This document shows, piece by piece, positions 1 through 8,554 of a stretch of 64,000 nt of DNA (position 1 is its first letter; each line of letters starts with the position of its first letter). Source of the stretch: Prochlorococcus marinus str. MIT 9312. GTDB taxonomy: Bacteria; Cyanobacteriota; Cyanobacteriia; PCC-6307; Cyanobiaceae. Location of the stretch: positions 1,116,001-1,180,000 of the forward strand of contig NC_007577.1 in NCBI RefSeq assembly GCF_000012645.1, in the 5' to 3' direction. The notes below the pieces were generated by a model that was not told the origin of the DNA, ran no database searches, and worked only from the letters and a program-made list of their open reading frames with translations. Position numbers and translations under genes: made by a program.

Positions 1-1237
1 GCACACTACTAGATACTAAAATAACTTGTTCTGTAGATTCATTTACTAATGCAGAACACAAACCATCCCAAGGTTTGGAAAAGCCCTCGGTTGTTAAATT
101 ATCAAGGAATTCGAATGCAGCCAATCTTGTTGAATTTGATAATTTTATTGGCGAAGAATCAGGGTATTTCTGAGTTGTATTATTAAATGCAATTATTTGA
201 AAATAAACCTGGTCACTCTCAGATGTCGGAAGCCTATTTAGATGATCTTTAAGTGAAGAAATAGCATAAGTTATTAAACCTTTTCCATTAATTCTAGGCC
301 TAAGAAATTCAGGACTTGATTGAGTCCATCTTCCTTTAATAATTTCGCCATTTCTATGTTCAAAATTATCATCCATATTTTCTGAGATGTCCAGCATGAA
401 AGTAATTTTTCTTGACTTCAAACAAACTCCTAGCCAACAGCATTCACCTCCAATACAATTTGGCGCATTTCCACTACTTAAGGATGGAGGTGGAATCAAA
501 CTAATTTGAGATGAGTCCTGAACTCTGCTAAATCCACCTGAAGAAAGTAATGAAGTATTAGGGTTATTTGCAATTTTATTTTTATTATCCTCTACTTTGA
601 TTTGAATTTCTATTGCCTTATTAAAATTATCGATACAGTAAGAAAGACCACGCATAGTTTTGAGGGACTTCCAAGAATTATTGCACTTAATTTTCTGATA
701 ATTTTCTTTTGAAGATATATTTTCAAGAATAGTAGAATTCTGAAAATCATTAAATGAAGGTGATAAATAAAAACCTTTTTCATTAAATTGAGGCCCATAT
801 CTAATTAATTCATATGGGCCGTTTTCTTGGTTTGTACTTTGTTTTAAAGAATATACTATTGGACAATCAATTTGACTTAAGTTGAACTGATCTCCTCCTT
901 TTATATAATCACTTTTTGCTAAAGCTTGGTTCGGTAACTTTATTCCAAAGATAAATTCACTATCTGAAGGAAATGAACAATTATTATTTAAAGACCTTAT
1001 ATCTGATTCCTTATCAATTATTCTTTCACCACTCTCTACTTCATCAATAATAAAATCTAAAGCATCATTTACTTGGGAATTTAATCCAAACTGAATTTCA
1101 TCTATTTTATTTCCTTCAATGATATTTCTAAGAACAAAATACCCCATCATAATTGTCGATAGTGAAATTGAAGAAGCTAGAATTAGTTCAACTAATGTGA
1201 ATCCATTTTCTTTCCTAAAGTAATTCTTGAATTTCAT
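1..1237 (-). CDS. Type IV prepilin with C-terminal vWA-like domain (3' end outside window)
   Basis: An open frame of at least 412 residues starts at ATG 1237-1235 and runs off the left edge without a stop. The N-terminus reads MKFKNYFRKENG then FTLVELILASS, a class III prepilin signal with Gly-1, Phe+1 and Glu+5, followed by a hydrophobic helix. After about 250 residues of pilin-like body comes a Cys-rich linker (CIGGECCWLGVC). Next is a segment starting KITFMLDISENM that resembles the first strand and DxSxS metal site of a von Willebrand A domain, with Asn in place of the last Ser. It continues through VYFQIIAFNN and VILVSSS, which look like later core strands. The start overlaps the stop of the upstream gene by one base, so the two are cotranscribed. 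The pilin call is firm; the vWA call is by eye and the domain is incomplete here. Confidence 0.75.
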   Translation of the reverse strand, partial: MKFKNYFRKENGFTLVELILASSISLSTIMMGYFVLRNIIEGNKIDEIQFGLNSQVNDALDFIIDEVESGERIIDKESDIRSLNNNCSFPSDSEFIFGIKLPNQALAKSDYIKGGDQFNLSQIDCPIVYSLKQSTNQENGPYELIRYGPQFNEKGFYLSPSFNDFQNSTILENISSKENYQKIKCNNSWKSLKTMRGLSYCIDNFNKAIEIQIKVEDNKNKIANNPNTSLLSSGGFSRVQDSSQISLIPPPSLSSGNAPNCIGGECCWLGVCLKSRKITFMLDISENMDDNFEHRNGEIIKGRWTQSSPEFLRPRINGKGLITYAISSLKDHLNRLPTSESDQVYFQIIAFNNTTQKYPDSSPIKLSNSTRLAAFEFLDNLTTEGFSKPWDGLCSALVNESTEQVILVSSSV

Positions 1238-1860
1238 TAGAATTCGCATCTTTCGGGAGTAAGAATCCCGTTACTCGATAATTGGCTTACAGGCATATTA
1301 TCCAATAACCAAGAATTTGTATTGAATTTCCCTTTTTTTATTTGACCTGTAGGGATATTTATCGTAATGCAATTTAAAATTTTTGGTCTTGTTTTGTGGT
1401 ACTTAGAACCTATAACTACAACTATTGGTTTTGAGGCTGATATCCTTCCATTTGGAGTAACTTGAAAATTATTATTTACAACTTGAAAAAAAGAATTGTT
1501 TAATGCTGGAACCAATTCTTGAATCCTTCCTACATTCATTTTTGAACTATCGTAAGGCGTTGAAGTATATTTACAATTCACTACAAAACCCATATATTTT
1601 TTATCATCACGAATAGATTCATAATCAAAACTATTTGTATAAATAAAGCAGCTAGATCCCCATCTCCTTGCCTCTAATCTAATTAATCTAAAGAATTCAG
1701 AAAGTTCTCTTGTATAAGCATTTACCTTTTCCGTTCTAAGCCAAGTTAAAGAATAAGGGATAACAAATGAGGAGGTTATTGAAATGATACTTATAGCAAC
1801 TATCAATTCTAAAAGACTAAAACCTTTGCAGTTTATTATTTTATTTTTTGGCAACCTCAT
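1237..1860 (-). CDS. FimT/GspH-like minor pilin
   Basis: A 207-residue protein beginning MRLPKNKIINCKG, then FSLLELIVAISIISI: a prepilin leader with Gly-1 and Glu+5 and a hydrophobic helix. The following stretch (YTRELSEFFRLIRLEARRWGS) and the later ITINIPTGQIKKGKF fit the GspH/FimT minor pseudopilin family, whose members prime pilus assembly. I chose ATG 1860 over an upstream TTG at 1872. The ATG overlaps the preceding gene's stop by one base, exactly as at the next junction, and gives a short leader. It lies third from the end of a minus-strand pilin operon. Family assignment is by pattern; the exact role is inferred. Confidence 0.75.
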   Translation of the reverse strand: MRLPKNKIINCKGFSLLELIVAISIISITSSFVIPYSLTWLRTEKVNAYTRELSEFFRLIRLEARRWGSSCFIYTNSFDYESIRDDKKYMGFVVNCKYTSTPYDSSKMNVGRIQELVPALNNSFFQVVNNNFQVTPNGRISASKPIVVVIGSKYHKTRPKILNCITINIPTGQIKKGKFNTNSWLLDNMPVSQLSSNGILTPERCEF

Positions 1861-2444
1861 TAGAAACACCAACTGTGAGCCTCAGCTCCCAAATCAATAC
1901 TAATCCAATGCAAATTATTATCATTCCATTTGACCCTATAATTAATATTTGAGATATTTTGGTCTAAATTATTATTTTTATTGAATGATTTAACAACAAG
2001 TTCTCTAACTATAAGAACTGCTCTGCCTTTAAAAATTTTTCCCTTTTCTTGATCAGGCCACCAATATTGAATTCTCTCGTCATCACCAGAAGGGGGCGCA
2101 GGAGAATTCAACCCAGGTCTAGTTGAATTAATATCCCAATTTGGTAACCCTAAAATTTTTCCAGATATGTCAATACAAGAGTTCTGTTCAATAAGGTACT
2201 TTTTTTTAGTGGTATCAAGACCCATAGCCCACATATCAGATCTCAACGAATCAATATCTCTCTTAATTTCCTTATTAATAGACCTATTTATATTAGAGCT
2301 AAATAATAAATCCATTCTCTTGGTTACAAAATAAATCGAGTAGCTTAAAACTATACCCAATAATGAAATACTTACAATTGAGTCAACCAATCCAAAGCCT
2401 GAGGAGTAATTTTTTTTTAAATAAAAATACTCACTTTTTTGCAT
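1860..2444 (-). CDS. PilV-like minor pilin with Asp at +5
   Basis: A 194-residue protein with the leader MQKSEYFYLKKNYSSG and then FGLVDSIVSISLLGIVLSY. This is a prepilin processing site in which the usual Glu+5 is Asp, followed by a membrane helix and a polar C-terminal domain. Position in the operon between a GspH-like and a large PilX-like gene suggests a PilV-type minor pilin. ATG 2444 is preferred to the in-frame TTG at 2456 because it lies just after the upstream stop and removes a 10-base overlap. No enzymatic motif is seen. The acidic residue at +5 is kept in charge but shortened, which may still serve the methylation and assembly role. Confidence 0.65.
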   Translation of the reverse strand: MQKSEYFYLKKNYSSGFGLVDSIVSISLLGIVLSYSIYFVTKRMDLLFSSNINRSINKEIKRDIDSLRSDMWAMGLDTTKKKYLIEQNSCIDISGKILGLPNWDINSTRPGLNSPAPPSGDDERIQYWWPDQEKGKIFKGRAVLIVRELVVKSFNKNNNLDQNISNINYRVKWNDNNLHWISIDLGAEAHSWCF

Positions 2445-2445
2445 A

Positions 2446-4614
2446 TTAACTTTCAAAATCTTTTAGTGTATCCCAAAGAATAATAGATCTGCCTCTATAA
2501 AACTTAACTCCATAGTTAAAGTCATTTCCATATCTAGATTTAATGCCATCAATAAATTGATTATCAAATTCCCAGGTTTGGCTTGAATTTTTATCAAAAC
2601 ATAAATTTTTCACCCACGCAGCGCCTGAAAACCTTTTAGTTCTGTTATCACTCCTAGGCTCTAACTTAATATTATATTGATCAAGCAAATTCTTAGATTC
2701 ACCTTGATTTAAGTTCGCAGCACTATCTAAAAGAATCAATTCATCTTCCATTACAGCTGCTGCCCATGGGAAAAATCCTAAGCTACTTCTCTTATTACTA
2801 GGGTTTAAATTATCTGTAATTCTAAAACTTCTGAGGTAATAATTATTATTATCTACGTTATAAATTAAAAATTTACCTGTCTTAGGTTCTGATGAACGGG
2901 AATAATTTTGATATTCTTCATCATACCCAATCCCAATAATTTCTAGGGAATTCCCACCTTCAGTAAAATTCAAATAAGGAATTAAATAGCCATCTTTAGT
3001 AAGAATAAGATTTGTCATTTTGTCATGCCAGCGATTATCTCTCCCTCCAGACGAATCTAAAATCCAACCGTATGTTCCTCTATGCGAGACTATCATTGGT
3101 GCTCTTTCATTTTCATTACTAAGATTTGATTCTGTATATTGAACCCACGGGCTCTTTGCCCATGTAGAAATGAAAGTTGTTTTAGGTCCCAATAAAAAAG
3201 CTCCAAACCTTTCAGAAGATGACCAACCTGTGTTATCTATAAAAATACTGCTTCCAGGTAAATTGTCATTATCAAAACTAGACTTTGATAAGTCAATAAC
3301 CTTATTTACTCCTAGTCGTACACCCCCTTTAGTATTATCATTGCTGCAAAAAATTTTATTACCAGACAACTTTGTCTCTTGTTTAAATAAGATAGTTAGA
3401 TTTTTTGGATTACCTGAACCACAAACATTACTACCCTCTTCAAAGTGACAAAATATTCCATTATTACTTACATCTATATCACCCAAAATTTCAAGAGTTA
3501 TTGGTTTTGAATCTGAAGTTGTTACCTCAAACCTTGAGTTGGCAGTTGATGCATATATTGAAGTAATTCTGTAGTTAGAAGCCCCACTAGAGTTGGGCAA
3601 TTGACAATTTGTAGGAAGCTTCTGCAAATTTAAAGGGGTACACAAAAGAACTCCTTGTACATCATGAATGTTTTTTAATCTTGGTTGTTTAGGCAACCCA
3701 AGTGGTTGAACCCATAAACCTCCATTTCCTGAGCTGGGAAGAGAAGCACTACTAGCATTAGCTTGTTCTATGATTTTTGCGCAATCATCCTCATTTATGA
3801 TATTTCTTCTCCAGATAATTGCCCCCTCTGGATCACCTTCGCTGGAGATAATATTTAAATTTCCAAGGAATAAAGAATTATCCCCATCTAATTCATTTTC
3901 TCCTGCAGATAAAAACCCAAACCCTCTCAATGGAGTATCGTTATTTACTTGTATATTTGCTCTTAATTTATTGAAACCTGTTTTTTGTCCATTTTTTTTA
4001 TTTTTCACAATCCCTTCTACTACTATCGAGCTAAGGCCATATTTTTCCGTCCCTGTATATTCAGTTGATTTAACATCAAAATATTGTAAAAATTCTCTTT
4101 TTGCATTCACCAAATCATCACCTACTTTATCCTCGTTACTATCAATTAATTGATTAAAGATAGATTTATGAGTAGTCCAATCAATAGGACTTGGGTCCAA
4201 AGAAGATGAACCACTTGCACACATAGGAGCTTTTTGTCTGCCATTACAGTTACTTGCTCCATTACACCAGATCTCATCTGACCAGTATTCTAGAGGTGGA
4301 TTAGGAATCGTAACATTACCAACGTTAATTCCTGAAGGACAAGAAGTCGCTGATGCTGAACAGCTATCACTTAACCAAAAATAATGATAAAAGCTATCAC
4401 CACTATCGTTAAGTAAGTTTCTTATATTTGTTATGCCAGATTCAGAAGATGATTTAGACATTAATTCCTGTCTATTAAATCTGCTCCCGGCTAAATTTAA
4501 TATCGTGGTATAAAGTATTCCCGTTAATGCAACGCTTATTCCAATCCCAAGTAAAAGAACCTGGGGAATTGCAAATCCATTTTTTAATAATTGCTTCTTA
4601 TGATTTTTTTTCAA
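2446..4614 (-). CDS. Very large PilX-like prepilin, no Glu+5
   Basis: A 722-residue protein starting (TTG) MKKNHKKQLLKNG, then FAIPQVLLLGIGISVALTG. It has a basic leader, Gly-1, Phe+1 and a 20-residue hydrophobic helix, but Gln at +5 where most pilins carry Glu. The residues after the helix (LAGSRFNRQELMSKSSSESG) resemble PilX/PilK N-termini, where loss of Glu+5 is known for tip pseudopilins. The exported part is long, rich in Asn and Ser, and holds Cys clusters near residues 83-92 (CSASATSC) and 117-132 that could form disulfides. There is no recognised enzymatic domain. It is the biggest pilin of the operon and a candidate tip or adhesive subunit, by inference. The start is uncertain because only TTG is available. 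Confidence 0.65.
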   Translation of the reverse strand: MKKNHKKQLLKNGFAIPQVLLLGIGISVALTGILYTTILNLAGSRFNRQELMSKSSSESGITNIRNLLNDSGDSFYHYFWLSDSCSASATSCPSGINVGNVTIPNPPLEYWSDEIWCNGASNCNGRQKAPMCASGSSSLDPSPIDWTTHKSIFNQLIDSNEDKVGDDLVNAKREFLQYFDVKSTEYTGTEKYGLSSIVVEGIVKNKKNGQKTGFNKLRANIQVNNDTPLRGFGFLSAGENELDGDNSLFLGNLNIISSEGDPEGAIIWRRNIINEDDCAKIIEQANASSASLPSSGNGGLWVQPLGLPKQPRLKNIHDVQGVLLCTPLNLQKLPTNCQLPNSSGASNYRITSIYASTANSRFEVTTSDSKPITLEILGDIDVSNNGIFCHFEEGSNVCGSGNPKNLTILFKQETKLSGNKIFCSNDNTKGGVRLGVNKVIDLSKSSFDNDNLPGSSIFIDNTGWSSSERFGAFLLGPKTTFISTWAKSPWVQYTESNLSNENERAPMIVSHRGTYGWILDSSGGRDNRWHDKMTNLILTKDGYLIPYLNFTEGGNSLEIIGIGYDEEYQNYSRSSEPKTGKFLIYNVDNNNYYLRSFRITDNLNPSNKRSSLGFFPWAAAVMEDELILLDSAANLNQGESKNLLDQYNIKLEPRSDNRTKRFSGAAWVKNLCFDKNSSQTWEFDNQFIDGIKSRYGNDFNYGVKFYRGRSIILWDTLKDFES

Positions 4615-4688
4615 AAACCTAAACTATGAAAGAATAAATCCTTAATTAAGTTTATATGTCTTTATCAACTAAAAAAAAGAAATTAGCC

Positions 4689-5354
4689 TTACGCTCCATC
4701 AGAACCTGTACCGCATTGAATCGCGGGCCAATCTGGTACATTACCAACTCCTTTACCAGTTGATTTAGAAGTCATTTCTTTAACTTGAGAAACCCCCTGA
4801 GCAGGATTATAACAACCTGTTACACCACTGCCATTTTGGGCATAAGCTCCTCCATTAGGTAATGCGCGAACTTTAAAAACAGAATTACCATTTGTTCTCC
4901 TAAGATTTATATTGTAGTGACCAGAAGTTGAAAAGAATTGAGTAACATTTTCTGGAACTTTTTTAGGCGTGCTTCCTTTACATACTGATCCACCTTCGGA
5001 TGCCACATCATTATGATCACATCTTTGAAACATTGCATATTCGCTTAATTCACCCATATCTCTTGGGAGAGCCCCATATTCTGTATTATATGCCGTGGCC
5101 GACTTTACTAATGATGCAACAATAGCTGATGCCTCTTTTTGCTTTGCCTTGTCAGCAGCAGACATGAATTGAGGAATAGCTATAGATGAAAGAATTCCAA
5201 TCATCATAACTACAACAATTAGTTCTACTAAAGTGAATCCTTCATCATTTAAGGACTTTTTAATAACATTTTTTAAAACCTTCTCTTTTCTAATAACTGG
5301 ACTAAAGAAGGAAATGGTTTTAGAAATTTTGTTTTCTTTTAATAAGTTTTTCAT
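4689..5354 (-). CDS. Major-type type IV pilin (PilA-like) with long leader
   Basis: A 221-residue pilin. After an unusually long 39-residue leader ending LNDEG comes FTLVELIVVVMMIGILSSIAIPQF, the textbook type IVa pilin helix with Glu+5 and the Ile-Pro kink. The globular part has the AxxKAKQKEA alpha-helix, YNTEYGALP and paired Cys near residues 129, 139, 189 and 214, matching cyanobacterial PilA. No ATG, GTG or TTG lies between ATG 5354 and the cleavage site, so the long leader is forced by the sequence. It is separated by about 75 bases from the large pilin gene downstream. It probably forms the fibre or one variant of it. Confidence 0.85.
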   Translation of the reverse strand: MKNLLKENKISKTISFFSPVIRKEKVLKNVIKKSLNDEGFTLVELIVVVMMIGILSSIAIPQFMSAADKAKQKEASAIVASLVKSATAYNTEYGALPRDMGELSEYAMFQRCDHNDVASEGGSVCKGSTPKKVPENVTQFFSTSGHYNINLRRTNGNSVFKVRALPNGGAYAQNGSGVTGCYNPAQGVSQVKEMTSKSTGKGVGNVPDWPAIQCGTGSDGA

Positions 5355-5430
5355 TCTAAATAATAAAGCTTCTTAAGGCTAAGAAATTATGTATTTTCTA
5401 TTCTATATAAAATTCATTATTTTGACTATA

Positions 5431-5760
5431 TTATTGAAGAAGCATATATACAGTAGCTTTAAATAAACTATAAAAAGAATAAATAGATATAGGAAGATAA
5501 ATAATTAGAGGTAAAAATAAAAAATAGAAAAATCTTATTTGATTTCTTTGTTTATTGAAAAAAGCATTTAAAGTAAGTATTTGATAAGAAACAAAAACAG
5601 CCGAATAAAGTATTGAAACTATAATTTTATAATTTAAACCACAAGTAAAACATTCTAAATATTCATATCTTGAGCTGATTAATGCGAAAAACATAAATAC
5701 ATAAGCAAATAAAATAGATTCATATGAATTAAGTAATTTTCTTTTTTTTAGTAATTTCAT
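5431..5760 (-). CDS. Small multi-helix membrane protein in pilin cluster
   Basis: A 109-residue protein from ATG 5760 with a basic N-terminus (MKLLKKRKLL). Three to four hydrophobic helices follow, including ILFAYVFMFFALI, IIVSILYSAVFVSYQIL and YFLFLPLIIYLPISI. I do not recognise the family. It sits between two PilA-like genes in the same direction, 70 and 60 bases from its neighbours, so a role in pilin export, stability or processing is possible. No prepilin-peptidase Asp motif (GxGD) is present, so it is not PilD. Confidence 0.6.
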   Translation of the reverse strand: MKLLKKRKLLNSYESILFAYVFMFFALISSRYEYLECFTCGLNYKIIVSILYSAVFVSYQILTLNAFFNKQRNQIRFFYFLFLPLIIYLPISIYSFYSLFKATVYMLLQ

Positions 5761-5820
5761 TTTAAAGTGATTACATAGGTAAAGTTTAATCTTTAAATAT
5801 TTAATTTATCTAAGAATAAT

Positions 5821-6390
5821 TTACGGGTGAACCCAATCATCATTGTTCTCTCCACATCCTGGTGGATGTGTAATCTTTTCTAAATTATTATTATTTTCAA
5901 TAATTTTTTTAATTCCATATTTCCCACTAAAGCATGCAGCAACTCCATAACCTTGGAAGCCCATTTCGTGTTCTGGATAAGCTATGAAATAAATTAACTC
6001 TTCCGCCTGAGGATGCATAGCAATAGTATATAGGCCGTTATCAGTTCTCCAACTTACTAATTCTCTATCATTAAAGTTCATTGGTGAATTTGATTTGCAA
6101 TATTTTGGATTATGGTCCCAACTACAAACTGAACAACAACCTGTGATCTTCAAAAAATGTCCAAGTTCAGAGGTATTTTGAACTATCGAACCAAATTCAA
6201 CATAATATGCTTCAGCAGATCTCAAATATGAAGACAATAATGTAGTTGCTTCTTTTTGCCTAGTTTTATAGACGGTGTTTCGAAAACTTGGTATTGCTAT
6301 TGCAGATAATATTCCAATAATGCCAACGACAACTACTAACTCTACTAAAGTGAATGCTTTTTTATCTTTAACAAATAAATTTGAAAACAT
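5821..6390 (-). CDS. Type IV pilin (PilA-like), Ala at -1
   Basis: A 189-residue pilin starting MFSNLFVKDKKA, then FTLVELVVVVGIIGILSAIAIPSF. The processing site has Ala rather than Gly at -1, which prepilin peptidases tolerate, and a normal Glu+5. The globular part repeats the PilA pattern of the neighbouring pilin (KTRQKEATTLLSSYLRSAEAYYVEFG) and has Cys pairs at GCCSVC, CKS and near the end (GCGEN). It is the first gene of the minus-strand cluster and faces a glycosyltransferase across a 200-base divergent spacer (6391-6590), which must hold the promoters for both directions. Confidence 0.85.
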   Translation of the reverse strand: MFSNLFVKDKKAFTLVELVVVVGIIGILSAIAIPSFRNTVYKTRQKEATTLLSSYLRSAEAYYVEFGSIVQNTSELGHFLKITGCCSVCSWDHNPKYCKSNSPMNFNDRELVSWRTDNGLYTIAMHPQAEELIYFIAYPEHEMGFQGYGVAACFSGKYGIKKIIENNNNLEKITHPPGCGENNDDWVHP

Positions 6391-6590
6391 AATCTAGAAT
6401 TTAAGAATAATCATTCAACAGTCAATTACTACCCAAATATGGATAGCAATTTCAAAGTTAATAATAATGGTTCAGTGAAAAGGGAACTTAGAACTAATTA
6501 TTTATTTTGATTATTTGTTTAAAAAAGAATATGATTACTGAAACCAATTTATCCTTTATTTCATAAATACCACATTAAAAAAAATTAATT

Positions 6591-8489
6591 ATGGAATCTA
6601 ATAAGAATAATATTGATAAAAGTAAAAATAAACTATTTAAAGATAATGAATTTATATCACAAACAAAAAGAGCGATTCATTTCGCTAGATTGGGCAATTT
6701 TCATGCATCAGAAAAGATTTTTAAAGAATTAATTTCTAAATCTAAATATGATTACTTAACTTTACATAGATTAGCTGGAATATCATTAAGACTTGGGAAG
6801 GAGAATCAGTATCTCTATTACTTAAAAGAAACTATTAAATGTAAAAAAGACTATGGAGAAGCATATGCGGAATTAGGGAATTATTTCACAAAAGTTGGTC
6901 AAATTAATAATGCATTAAATTATTTCCATATGGCAGTTAATTTCACTCCGGATTTATATGGGGTTTATATAAATATTGGAAATATTTTTTCAGATTTAGG
7001 AAGAAATGAAGAAGCATTAAAAAATTATGAAAAAGCATTGAGCATCAAAAATGACTTTCCATCAACTTTATACAATATCGGTAATATTCTTTTTAACAAG
7101 AAAGATTTCAATGGTGCAGAGAAATATTTTCTTAAAGCACTTTCCTTTGAAAAAAATCATGTTAAATCAAAAATAGGATTAATAAGTATTTATTCAGAGA
7201 CTTTCAATATAAAATCTCTAAGAAATTTTAAAAGTTTTATTAAAAATGTTGGAATAAAAAATGGTGATGAGATATGTAGGTTAATGACTTTTTTTTACTT
7301 AGATAGTTCTCCACAAAAACAATATTTAAGAGCACAAAATTTTTCCAAGAAAGTTTTTGGTGATATTCAAAAGATTAACAAAATGCCAATAAAAATAAAC
7401 AAGAAAAAAATTAGAGTTGGTTATATATCATCAAATTTTAATGATCATCCAGTTTTAAAAGTAATGGATTCTATTTTTAAAGGTCATGATAAAACTAGCT
7501 TTGAAATATATGCTTATTACCTTTTTAAAAATGATGATGACAATACTAAAAAAGTAAAGAAATACTTTGATTCCTTTAAAAATATTGCATCATTATCCAA
7601 TAAAGAAATGATAAAAATCATAAGATCTGATGAATTAGATATAGCAGTTGATCTTATGGGTTATACAAATAGAAATAAGGCGAACATTTTTAATTCAAGG
7701 ATAGCTCCTATACAAATAAATTATTTGGGATTTGCAGGCACTACATGCATACCAAATATGGATTTTTTGATAGCTGATAAATTTGTAATTCCGAAAAAAA
7801 ATATGAAATTTTATTCTGAAAAAATTATTTATATGCCCAACTGTTTTATTAACTCAATTAAATATCAATATTCAAATTCAAAAGAATCAATAAAATTGAA
7901 TTTGCCACCAAAATCAATTGTACTTGCAGCATTTCACATGGCATTTAAATTATCCGAAGAAGTTGTTAACAGTTGGATAAAAGTTCTTAATCAAACAGAA
8001 AATACTTATTTATGGTTAAAAATTTCAAATAAACTTGCTAAAAAAAATTTAATTTCTCACTTTCAATCTAAAAATGTTGATTTAAAAAGAATTTTATTTG
8101 CTGAAAAGGTTGATCTTTATACTGAGCATATTTCAAGATATTCAAAAGCAGATCTCTTTTTAGACACTTTTAACTTTAATGGTCATTCAACACTTGTAGA
8201 GTGTATATGGTCCGAACTTCCTTTTATTACACTTGCTGGAGAAAGCTTTGCTTCAAGAGTTGGAGCAAGCATATTGCATTCTTTAGGGTTGTCAGAACTT
8301 ATCGCCAAATCTACAGATGAATATATTGAAAAGGTCATTTTTTATACTAAGAATTCTCATAAGCTCGCATTAATTAAGAATCAAATCAGAAAACAAAAAA
8401 AAGAAGGGGATTTTTTTAATCAAAAACTATTTGTTAATCAACTGGAAGAAAAATACAAAAGTTGCATTAAAAGTTTTAAGTCAACTTAA
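6591..8489 (+). CDS. TPR protein with O-GlcNAc-transferase-like (GT41) domain
   Basis: A 632-residue protein. Residues about 25-200 form TPR-like helical repeats (YGEAYAELGNYF, YGVYINIGNIFSDLGR, PSTLYNIGNILFNKKDF). Residues about 265-610 match the SPINDLY/OGT catalytic region: KKIRVGYISSNFNDHP, DIAVDLMGYTNRNKANIF, APIQINYLGFAGTT, DLFLDTFNFNGHSTLVE and WSELPFITLAGESFASRVGAS. Such enzymes transfer sugars from UDP-donors to protein Ser/Thr in the cytoplasm. There is no signal peptide. It diverges from the pilin cluster, so pilins are attractive substrates, but that is inference from position only. Cyanobacterial homologues are also linked to flagellin-like or surface protein glycosylation. Confidence 0.85.
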   Translation: MESNKNNIDKSKNKLFKDNEFISQTKRAIHFARLGNFHASEKIFKELISKSKYDYLTLHRLAGISLRLGKENQYLYYLKETIKCKKDYGEAYAELGNYFTKVGQINNALNYFHMAVNFTPDLYGVYINIGNIFSDLGRNEEALKNYEKALSIKNDFPSTLYNIGNILFNKKDFNGAEKYFLKALSFEKNHVKSKIGLISIYSETFNIKSLRNFKSFIKNVGIKNGDEICRLMTFFYLDSSPQKQYLRAQNFSKKVFGDIQKINKMPIKINKKKIRVGYISSNFNDHPVLKVMDSIFKGHDKTSFEIYAYYLFKNDDDNTKKVKKYFDSFKNIASLSNKEMIKIIRSDELDIAVDLMGYTNRNKANIFNSRIAPIQINYLGFAGTTCIPNMDFLIADKFVIPKKNMKFYSEKIIYMPNCFINSIKYQYSNSKESIKLNLPPKSIVLAAFHMAFKLSEEVVNSWIKVLNQTENTYLWLKISNKLAKKNLISHFQSKNVDLKRILFAEKVDLYTEHISRYSKADLFLDTFNFNGHSTLVECIWSELPFITLAGESFASRVGASILHSLGLSELIAKSTDEYIEKVIFYTKNSHKLALIKNQIRKQKKEGDFFNQKLFVNQLEEKYKSCIKSFKST

Positions 8490-8554
8490 AAAGTATCTAT
8501 AAATTTAAAACCAATTTCTAAAACAAAGTATATAAATTAATTAATTAAAAATTA

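Noticed and set aside
610-798. 62-codon minus-strand frame
   Set aside because: Out-of-frame shadow inside the vWA pilin gene.
3170-3448. 92-codon plus-strand frame
   Set aside because: Lies fully inside the large prepilin gene on the other strand and has no family pattern.
3770-4153. 127-codon plus-strand frame
   Set aside because: Mirror frame of the same large prepilin gene; low-complexity Ser/Phe content.
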